11,526 nucleotides of DNA. It comes from JALWSI01 sp964569095 [NCBI: uncultured Aquificales bacterium]. GTDB lineage: Bacteria; Thermosulfidibacterota; Thermosulfidibacteria; Thermosulfidibacterales. Of the stretch, positions 6,962 to 11,526 are shown in pieces (position 1 is the stretch's first letter; each line of letters starts with the position of its first letter). The stretch is from assembly GCA_964569095.1 (NCBI GenBank), contig CAZMTB010000085.1, positions 1 to 11,526 of the forward strand. Direction: 5' to 3'. The notes below the pieces were generated by a model. It was not told the DNA's origin and searched no databases. It saw only the letters and a list, made by a program, of their open reading frames with translations. Position numbers and translations under genes: made by a program.

Positions 6962-8929
6962 CTACTCTACCTCCAAAGGCGTAACCGTTAACTCCCAGGG
7001 GGTGGCGTTCCAGTTCACCCCAGAGAGATCGTCTGAAACCCAATTTGGAACCACCAGGGTGTACCAGTAGCTGGTGCCCTCAAGGGCGTCACGAAGGGCA
7101 GACAAGGAAAGCGGTCCCAGAATGGTGGTCGCGCTCACAGCCTCGCTTACACCGCTCTTCCAGGGAGAGAGAAGATCGGGAGGCGCCACCTTCAGTCCAG
7201 AGGCGGAGAAGAAAAAGAGGTAGGAATAGTCCAAGGGAATCTGCCCCGCAACGAATATCTTGACGCTTATCCTCTCTTCCCCAGACTCGTTCAGATAGGC
7301 GGGAAAAGCGGCCTTCAGATCGAAGGTGTCACCCCCCTCAGCCACACTACCAAATCCCAGGTATATTTTGCTGTCAGGTTCCGGCGACACGGCTCCATGG
7401 GAAACCTCCGTGATCTCCCCAGGCACCAGCCTGTGGCCAGTAGGTGAAGGTTCGGGTTCAGGCTCCGGCTCGGGGGTAGGTGAAGGCTCTGAACCCTGGG
7501 TGAAACTCACCGCCTTTATGCACACGTTAGCGGTGGCAAATTGACTGGTTAGATCCGTCCAATGTACGCCATCGGTGCTGATGTAGCTCTGCCCCGGAGA
7601 TGCAGACGCACTGCTGGTGTAGTTGGGCACCCTGTCTTCAATAGGTACAGGATAGGTGTAGCCAGGGGTTGTGAACTTAACCGCAACCACGAATGTATCA
7701 CCCTTCTTAAGAGATAGAGGGACATCCAGCATCACGGTGTACCACCCGGCAAACCCCAAGGTTCCGCTTTGGGAAGATACCACGCTACCGTCAAAACCAC
7801 CCTTGTAGATCCTTATCTCGTAGCTCGTACTGCCCGCCGAGGCGTAAAAGACCACCGCGTCTATCCTTCCATCTTCACTTGCCACAAACTTGTTGGCCCC
7901 CCACAGGGTATCGCTCCCGGACCCAATCCCTCCGGTTCGTCCCAGCTTGTCGTAATAGTACACCCTCTCAGCCTTTTTCCCCCTGAGCACCGAGGGATCC
8001 TCGAAGTAGGCAAATCCCTCTCTCCCAAAGGCGGTGTCCTCGTACGAGATGTAGAAGTATCCACCATCCCCCCAAGCACTTCCCCACGAGTTGCGCACTA
8101 TCCACGCCCCTTTGCCCGTGGCTCCTGGCACCACCCTGCTGTCATCCCATCCTACAAGCACCACAGCGTGGTTACAGTCGGAGGTTCCATTGTAGAGATA
8201 AGTGTAAGAGGAAGGGTCGTAGTAGGCATCCTCCCAGTACATGGCCGTTACCAGTGCTCCGTGCTGGTACAAGGCGGCCTTTATCTCTGACTGGGACACT
8301 CCGTCGGGAAGCACGCCCATGTTGCCCACGTAGAGCTTTGGGGTGCAATCGGTGCAAAAGGCAGAGGTAGGAGACGGATCCCAGGGGTCATCTGCCTCGT
8401 CTATTGGACCGTCGTTCCTCGTCATGTAGGCCATCGCCATGAGCCAGTTGCCACCTCCACAAGGTGGAAAATCAAACCCGTTACGGTGCTTCAGGTTGTC
8501 CTCTGAGAAATCGTAGGTGACACCCCTGGTGGTCTTCAATGTTGATTCCAAAGCCCCGTAGGTACCAAAGGTCCAGCAGGCGCCGCAGCTACCCTGGTTC
8601 TTAACGGGAGTAAGCCTGCTGTCGGAGGTGTCACCGTCGCCGTTTGGATCCCTCAAGTCGTAACTGGCAGGCAAGGCCTGGTAGACGTTTAGTGTAGAGA
8701 CCATCGCCTTGGGAAGAAACGCTGGGGGGGGAATGTATCCTCTCTCCACAGCTGCCTTCAGCAAGGTCCTATCCTTGGGGTGCACATGCCTCTTCACCCA
8801 CCTCTGGAAGGCAGGATTTAAAGGAGACCTCTCCAGCTTAACCTCTGACCTGCACGTGCCGGAAAGACCGCAAAACGACCACACCAGCACGACAATTAGT
8901 AAACACCCCCTGCAAAGCACCCTAATCAC
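6962..8929 (-). CDS. Secreted papain-family (C1) cysteine peptidase with lectin-like and unassigned C-terminal domains
   Basis: This 655-residue exported protease has a signal peptide (about 1-28) and a short pro-region (about 30-85). The C1 catalytic domain spans about 86-312: Q112 and C118 in KNQGSCGACWTFG, H254 in CNHAVVLVGWDD, and N280 in RNSWGSAWGDGGYFYISYED. A domain of about 155 residues follows (about 320-475, from YYYDKLGRTGG to CIKAVSF) and resembles the lectin-like domain that accompanies many bacterial C1 peptidases. A Pro-Glu linker (about 481-497) leads to about 155 final residues that I cannot assign. It probably acts outside the cytoplasm on proteins or peptides. The start is GTG, with GAAGGA about 12 bases upstream; no in-frame ATG offers a better choice. 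It begins 19 bases after the stress-protein stop and ends 25 bases before the Dsb-like gene. The catalytic residues are intact. Confidence 0.93.
   Translation of the reverse strand: MIRVLCRGCLLIVVLVWSFCGLSGTCRSEVKLERSPLNPAFQRWVKRHVHPKDRTLLKAAVERGYIPPPAFLPKAMVSTLNVYQALPASYDLRDPNGDGDTSDSRLTPVKNQGSCGACWTFGTYGALESTLKTTRGVTYDFSEDNLKHRNGFDFPPCGGGNWLMAMAYMTRNDGPIDEADDPWDPSPTSAFCTDCTPKLYVGNMGVLPDGVSQSEIKAALYQHGALVTAMYWEDAYYDPSSYTYLYNGTSDCNHAVVLVGWDDSRVVPGATGKGAWIVRNSWGSAWGDGGYFYISYEDTAFGREGFAYFEDPSVLRGKKAERVYYYDKLGRTGGIGSGSDTLWGANKFVASEDGRIDAVVFYASAGSTSYEIRIYKGGFDGSVVSSQSGTLGFAGWYTVMLDVPLSLKKGDTFVVAVKFTTPGYTYPVPIEDRVPNYTSSASASPGQSYISTDGVHWTDLTSQFATANVCIKAVSFTQGSEPSPTPEPEPEPEPSPTGHRLVPGEITEVSHGAVSPEPDSKIYLGFGSVAEGGDTFDLKAAFPAYLNESGEERISVKIFVAGQIPLDYSYLFFFSASGLKVAPPDLLSPWKSGVSEAVSATTILGPLSLSALRDALEGTSYWYTLVVPNWVSDDLSGVNWNATPWELTVTPLEVE
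7439..7489 (-). repeat. Low-complexity Pro-Glu linker repeat in the peptidase gene
   Basis: The stretch encodes a run of alternating Pro-Glu residues framed by Ser-Pro-Thr on both sides (about residues 481-497). The codons vary (CCT/CCG/CCC-type), so it is not a perfect DNA repeat. It separates the lectin-like domain from the C-terminal domain and is probably an extended spacer. Confidence 0.75.
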
Positions 8930-8948
8930 AACTACAGTTCCTTCAAGA

Positions 8949-9797
8949 TTAGTGGTACACGAACAGAGGCAGAGAGGCGTCCTCTATTATCTCGTTGGCG
9001 GTGCTCCCGAAAAGCAGCTTGGCAATGGTACCCTTACCGAAGGCCCCCATCACCACCATGGAAGGCCTCAGTTCCTTTGCGGTCTCCAGAATCACCTGGG
9101 AAGGTCTCCCGCTCTTGCACACGGCATCCACTGATACGCCGTGTGCTTCCAGGTATCTTTTGGCCTTGGCCATCTCTGCCTCGCACACCTCTTGCTTCTC
9201 TGCATCCTCGGATACCCTCAACAAGGTAACCTCAGAGGCAAAGGAGAGCTCACGGCTCAAATGCACGAAGCTACGCATGGCCCTGGCCGAGGTGTATCCA
9301 CCATCGAAGGCAATAACAACGTTCTCAGGCATCACCATCTCGTCGGTGACGGCCAGAACGGGACACACGGGCTTCTCCAATAGCCTCTTTAAGGTGTCGC
9401 CCGGCTCCGACGAGGTCTCAAAGTGGTAGTAGGTACGAATGCCCACCACGATCAGATCAGCGGTCTTGCCCTCTTCCATAATGGCCTCGAAGGGCTCTCC
9501 CTCCTCAGAGTAGCGTTCACAGGAGACACTCTTCTCCTTACACGCCTTCTCAAACTCATCCAGAAAACCCTTAACCTTGCCAAGGGCGTCTTGCACCTTT
9601 GAATCCTTCAACCTCTTGGCGTAGATTCCAGAGCCCGGAGGACCACCCGGCCCAATGTGCTTCTCGATCTCAGGCAGGTCCACAACACCAATACCCACAA
9701 CCGTGGCCCCGTAGTTCTTGGCAAGGTTACACGCGTAGTTCACTGCACTTTTAGAGTAGGGAGAACCGTCTAACCCTACAACTATCCGTTTGAGCAT
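8949..9797 (-). CDS. Tandem-domain universal stress protein (UspA family)
   Basis: This 282-residue cytoplasmic protein has two UspA domains in a row: residues 1-150 (MLKRIVVGLDGSPYSKSAVN) and about 157-282 (NVVIAFDGGYTSARAM). The second domain ends with the ATP-binding pattern G-2x-G-9x-G-S: G251, G254, G264 and S265 in MGAFGKGTIAKLLFGST. The first domain lacks this pattern (VVGIRTYYHFETSSEPGD) and carries a Gly/Pro-rich insert near 49-57, so it probably does not bind ATP in the usual way. The reading frame stays open upstream to 10283, but that part overlaps the divergent gene and is not protein-like; ATG at 9797 with a strong AGGAGG 10 bases upstream is the true start. It is the first gene of the leftward operon, under a candidate promoter at 9852-9881. 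Such proteins bind nucleotides and support survival in stress; the specific role is unknown. Confidence 0.93.
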   Translation of the reverse strand: MLKRIVVGLDGSPYSKSAVNYACNLAKNYGATVVGIGVVDLPEIEKHIGPGGPPGSGIYAKRLKDSKVQDALGKVKGFLDEFEKACKEKSVSCERYSEEGEPFEAIMEEGKTADLIVVGIRTYYHFETSSEPGDTLKRLLEKPVCPVLAVTDEMVMPENVVIAFDGGYTSARAMRSFVHLSRELSFASEVTLLRVSEDAEKQEVCEAEMAKAKRYLEAHGVSVDAVCKSGRPSQVILETAKELRPSMVVMGAFGKGTIAKLLFGSTANEIIEDASLPLFVYH

Positions 9798-9807
9798 GAC
9801 AGCCGTT

Positions 9808-9813
9808 CCTCCT
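9808..9813 (-). promoter_or_regulatory. Ribosome binding site that fixes the universal stress protein start
   Basis: AGGAGG on the - strand is 10 bases before ATG 9797-9795. It settles the start within a much longer open frame that continues to 10283. Confidence 0.8.
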
Positions 9814-9851
9814 TTTTGAAAAAACGCCTTCTCCTTGTTCTGTGGAAGCCA

Positions 9852-9881
9852 ATTCTCTGACCTTTGAACCGCTTTTGTCAA
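9852..9881 (-). promoter_or_regulatory. Candidate sigma-70 promoter for the stress protein/peptidase/Dsb/khpA operon
   Basis: On the - strand a perfect TTGACA (9881-9876) is followed by an 18-base spacer and GAGAAT (9857-9852), matching TATAAT at 4 of 6 positions. It would start transcription near 9845, about 48 bases before the ATG. It lies in the 157-base divergent gap. Confidence 0.55.
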
Positions 9882-9891
9882 GCCTCGCCTT

Positions 9892-9920
9892 TTGCCTTTG
9901 CACCACAGAAAGGGTACTCT
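9892..9920 (+). promoter_or_regulatory. Weak candidate promoter for the DJ-1/PfpI gene
   Basis: TTGCCT (9892-9897, 4 of 6), a 17-base spacer and TACTCT (9915-9920, 3 of 6) give a poor but correctly placed match, 34 bases upstream of the ATG. It lies back to back with the leftward promoter. Chance match is quite possible. Confidence 0.25.
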
Positions 9921-9954
9921 TACGCCAAGGCATCGGAAGGTTAGGAGGAAGACC

Positions 9955-10554
9955 ATGAGAATAAAACCACTGGTAATGGTCATAGTCTTAGTGGCTTCGT
10001 TAACCACGATGGCAGTTCCACGTTCGGAGGCTGCGGGTTTACACAAGAAGGTGTTAATGATCGTGGCACCGGTAAACTTCAGGGATGAAGAGCTATTCGT
10101 GACCAAACGGGTGATCGAGAGCAGGGGAGCCCGTGTCACCGTGGCCTCCACCCACGCTGGAGAGGTGAGAGGCATGCTTGGAGGCATAGCAAAGGTAGAC
10201 CTCACCCTCAGCGAGGTTAACCCAGGCAGGTACGACGCTGTGATCCTGGTCGGCGGAAGCGGTGCAAGGGTATTCTGGGACAACCAGCAAGTCCACTCTC
10301 TGTTGAGAAGGGCCTACCAGAAAGGGGCGGTGGTAGGGGCCATCTGCATCTCTCCCGTAACCCTTTGCAGGGCAGGCCTCCTGAAGGGTCGGAAGGCCAC
10401 GGTGTGGGGAGGGGTGAGCCGCCTCTTGAAACCCTGCGGTGCCCGTTACACTGGCAGGTCCGTAGAGGTGGACGGCCACGTAGTGACCGCAAACGGACCG
10501 TCGGCAGCAAAACCCTTCGCAAAAGCCATACTGAGGCTCATGGGATACCTGTAG
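9955..10554 (+). CDS. Exported DJ-1/PfpI-family protein
   Basis: The protein has 199 residues and a typical signal peptide (about 1-27: basic start, hydrophobic VMVIVLVASLTTMAV, then SEAAG). The rest is a single DJ-1/PfpI domain: KKVLMIVAPVNFRDEE with E46 as the conserved acidic partner, YDAVILVGGSGARVF (93-107), and the nucleophile elbow C131 in GAICISPVTL. The E46-C131 spacing of 85 matches Pyrococcus PfpI. The residue after the cysteine is isoleucine where PfpI proteases have histidine, so protease activity is unlikely; DJ-1-like glyoxalase, deglycase, chaperone or redox-sensor roles are alternatives. C138 and C161 could pair outside the cytoplasm. I chose ATG 9955 because AGGAGG lies 6 bases upstream and the protein then begins with the signal peptide; an earlier ATG at 9892 has no such support. 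It is divergent from the stress-protein gene. No terminator separates it from the tRNA. Confidence 0.9.
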   Translation: MRIKPLVMVIVLVASLTTMAVPRSEAAGLHKKVLMIVAPVNFRDEELFVTKRVIESRGARVTVASTHAGEVRGMLGGIAKVDLTLSEVNPGRYDAVILVGGSGARVFWDNQQVHSLLRRAYQKGAVVGAICISPVTLCRAGLLKGRKATVWGGVSRLLKPCGARYTGRSVEVDGHVVTANGPSAAKPFAKAILRLMGYL

Positions 10555-10576
10555 AGGACAATTTCTCGAACTTCAC

Positions 10577-10605
10577 TTGACACCGTCCAGAAGTGGGAAT
10601 ATCTA
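10577..10605 (+). promoter_or_regulatory. Promoter of the tRNA-Ala gene
   Basis: Perfect TTGACA at 10577-10582, a 17-base spacer and TATCTA at 10600-10605 put the start site about 8 bases before the mature tRNA, a normal layout for a stand-alone tRNA gene. Confidence 0.7.
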
Positions 10606-10619
10606 TTCGCTTCGACAGT

Positions 10620-10695
10620 GGGGCCGTGGTGCAGTTGGGAGCACACCTGAATGGCATTCAGGAGGTCACGGGTTCGACTCCCGTCGGCTCCACCA
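10620..10695 (+). tRNA. tRNA-Ala, anticodon GGC
   Basis: A full 76-base cloverleaf folds. The acceptor stem GGGGCCG pairs with CGGCTCC and contains the G3:U70 wobble that marks alanine tRNAs. The D stem is GTGC/GCAC with loop AGTTGGGA, the anticodon stem CCTGA/TCAGG with loop ATGGCAT (anticodon GGC, reading GCC/GCU), the variable loop AGGTC, and the T arm ACGGG-TTCGACT-CCCGT. The 3' end ACCA is encoded. It has its own upstream promoter. No integrase gene is present on either side. Confidence 0.98.
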
Positions 10696-10732
10696 TTCAA
10701 TTCAATAGAAGGCGAACCTGTGAGAGTGCCGT

Positions 10733-10890
10733 AAGGGGTAGCGGTATCTTTTGTCGCAGCTGAATCTTTTGGTGGTACCACCTCTTGGGAAATTCCAGCC
10801 AATTCCCCTCTTTCTCCTGCCTCCTTCTGTGGCCTAGTCCAGTCGAAGTGGGACCTTACTTTCTGATGGGTGAAGTGGTACCCCTTTTTT
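10733..10890 (+). terminator. Possible terminator closing a long-range stem after the tRNA
   Basis: AAGGGGTA (10733-10740) is the exact reverse complement of TACCCCTT (10879-10886), and a run of six T occupies 10885-10890. A small local hairpin GGGT/ACCC (10868-10871 with 10880-10883) also precedes the T-run. Either could end the tRNA transcript. Both are weak by standard terminator rules. Confidence 0.3.
10771..10782. repeat. Perfect 12-base palindrome GGTGGTACCACC
   Basis: The two halves are exact reverse complements with no spacer. Its core GTGGTACC recurs at 10875-10882. It could be a protein-binding site or part of a folded RNA; the TGGTACCAC core resembles the T-box antiterminator bulge but has no supporting context. 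Confidence 0.6.
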
Positions 10891-10911
10891 GACAGGTGCT
10901 ATTGTTCGTTT

Positions 10912-10970
10912 TCACTGTGTGGAGTAGACAGAGAGCCACAGTGATGTAGCGCTCACCAAAGCTACTCCAC
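10912..10970. repeat. Two overlapping inverted repeats at the 3' end of the leftward gene
   Basis: TCACTGTG (10912-10919) pairs with CACAGTGA (10937-10944). GTGGAGTAG (10919-10927) pairs with CTACTCCAC (10962-10970), which includes the stop codon of the leftward gene. A smaller GTAGC/GCTAC pair lies inside (10946-10950 with 10961-10965). The first two share base 10919 and the smaller pair competes for 10962-10965. They may form the leftward gene's terminator or a processed 3' end, though no strong T-run follows. Confidence 0.5.
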
Positions 10971-11526
10971 CGACGACTCCAGCTCGCAGATGCGCAGGCC
11001 GAGAGGAGTGGTGCATATCTTCCACGATATGGGTCCCTGAAACCTTTGCGAACCCTCTCCCCCCTTAACGCCCAGGGCCATCTGGTATCTACCCTTAATC
11101 AGGAACTGGTGGTCGGGCAAGGGGGTTATCTTAGGCTCAAGCACCTTGTAATACTGCACGTCAAAGGTCTTGAACTGGTACTGGTAGCGCGGAATCAACT
11201 CCTTGAACCTCTTTCCGTTGTCAACGGCATCCTCCGAGAAGAGGGAGGACAACTTTTTGAGGTCCCCCGTGCGGTACGACTCCACGAACCTCTCCACGAG
11301 GCCCCAGGCAAGGGCCATGCCCAGCCTCTCCTGCTCTTTGGAAAGGGCCTCCGCCTTCTTCCCGCTCTCTGCCCCCGACAGGTGGACATCAGGGGCAGCC
11401 TTCACTGGAGCATCTTGAACCGCACTATCCAAAGAGGCAACGGGATGGGTCACTCCCTCCCTCTCTGAAACCGCGGTTGGCAAATCTTTTCTCTTCTGGA
11501 AGATACCCTCTCCCTTGTCGCCTTTT
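10962..11526 (-). CDS. Partial protein with probable NTF2-like C-terminal domain
   Basis: The frame is open to the window edge, so the 5' end is missing; 187 residues are visible. A TTG at 11483 is in frame, but the residues upstream of it continue as protein-like sequence and no ribosome site supports it. The first 60-70 visible residues are low-complexity and charged (many Ala, Glu, Lys, Ser), as in a linker. From about residue 68 the pattern LVERFVESYRTGDLKKLSSL, then YQFKTFDVQYYKV, FLIKGRYQMAL and ISWKICTTPLGLRICELES fits an NTF2/SnoaL-like cone fold, often found as a ligand-binding or scaffold module at the end of larger bacterial proteins. I cannot name the full protein. The NTF2 call is from pattern only and is moderate. 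Confidence 0.65.
   Translation of the reverse strand, partial: KGDKGEGIFQKRKDLPTAVSEREGVTHPVASLDSAVQDAPVKAAPDVHLSGAESGKKAEALSKEQERLGMALAWGLVERFVESYRTGDLKKLSSLFSEDAVDNGKRFKELIPRYQYQFKTFDVQYYKVLEPKITPLPDHQFLIKGRYQMALGVKGGEGSQRFQGPISWKICTTPLGLRICELESSVE

Larger units (their letters stand above)
10696..10961. other. 266-base gene-free region rich in inverted repeats
   Basis: No convincing reading frame starts or ends here on either strand. The region holds a perfect 12-base palindrome (10771-10782), a hairpin with one bulge (10787-10791/10793-10794 with 10801-10807), an 8-base long-range inverted repeat leading into a T-run (10733-10740 with 10879-10890), and two overlapping inverted repeats near the right edge. 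It may hold a small structured RNA or just the 3' trailers of the tRNA and the leftward gene. I recognise no known RNA family. Confidence 0.5.

Noticed and set aside
9798-10283. Upstream extension of the universal stress protein frame
   Set aside because: It overlaps the DJ-1 gene and the divergent promoter region, is not protein-like, and a strong AGGAGG marks the start at 9797.
10765-10790. T-box riboswitch suggested by TGGTACCAC
   Set aside because: Only about 75 bases lie between the tRNA and this motif, too few for stem I, and no gene follows on the + strand. The match is explained by a short palindrome.
10446-10802. A 118-residue open frame on the - strand across the tRNA
   Set aside because: It includes the reverse complement of the tRNA (giving a GSRTRDLLNAIQ-like peptide), a common false gene call over tRNA genes.
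10889-10917. Possible promoter with perfect TTGACA at 10889-10894
   Set aside because: No good -10 hexamer follows at 16-18 bases and no + strand gene lies downstream; the hexamer arises from a T-run.
10620-10961. Integrated element at the tRNA-Ala 3' end
   Set aside because: I see no second copy of the tRNA 3' end and no integrase or mobile gene in the window.

Overview
The window reads as an ordinary, gene-dense bacterial chromosome segment with moderate to high G+C. It is rich in AGG/AGA arginine and ATA isoleucine codons, a usage often seen in thermophiles. A DapL-type lysine and cell-wall pathway, an Nfn/GltA-like iron-sulfur flavoprotein, a DsbC-like thiol protein with a signal peptide and several other exported proteins suggest an anaerobic, probably Gram-negative bacterium. 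Thermodesulfobacteriota-like or similar thermophilic anaerobes fit, but no single gene settles the taxon. I see no transposase, integrase, phage gene or CRISPR array.

Left half (1-5798, all + strand). First comes an NADPH-dependent glutamate synthase/NfnB-type flavoprotein, then LL-diaminopimelate aminotransferase (dapL), then an exported TPR-like protein. A 135-base gap with a stem-loop and a candidate promoter follows. Next is a tightly packed four-gene set with start/stop overlaps of 4, 4 and 1 bases: transaldolase (talC type), D-aminoacyl-tRNA deacylase (dtd), a glyoxalase II-like metallo-beta-lactamase-fold hydrolase, and a PlsC-type acyltransferase. It ends at a strong symmetric hairpin (5799-5824) that can terminate transcription from both sides.

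Middle (5832-9797, all - strand, read right to left). These are a two-domain universal stress protein, a secreted papain-family (C1) cysteine peptidase with a lectin-like domain and an unassigned C-terminal domain, an exported DsbC/DsbG-like thiol protein with a CxxCxxC active site, and the small KH-domain RNA-binding protein KhpA. Gaps of 19, 25 and 49 bases suggest one transcript from a promoter at about 9852-9881. A stress protein, an exported cysteine protease and a thiol oxidoreductase would fit an envelope protein-quality role; this is inference from gene order.

Right end (9955-11526). A DJ-1/PfpI-family protein with a signal peptide is transcribed divergently from the stress-protein gene. 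It is followed by tRNA-Ala(GGC) with its own near-ideal promoter. A 266-base stretch without a gene then holds several inverted repeats. Last is the 3' part of a - strand gene with a probable NTF2-like domain that runs off the window. The points most worth a second look are the exported DJ-1 protein, the peptidase/Dsb pair with its orphan C-terminal domain, the displaced khpA and the repeat-rich region after the tRNA.
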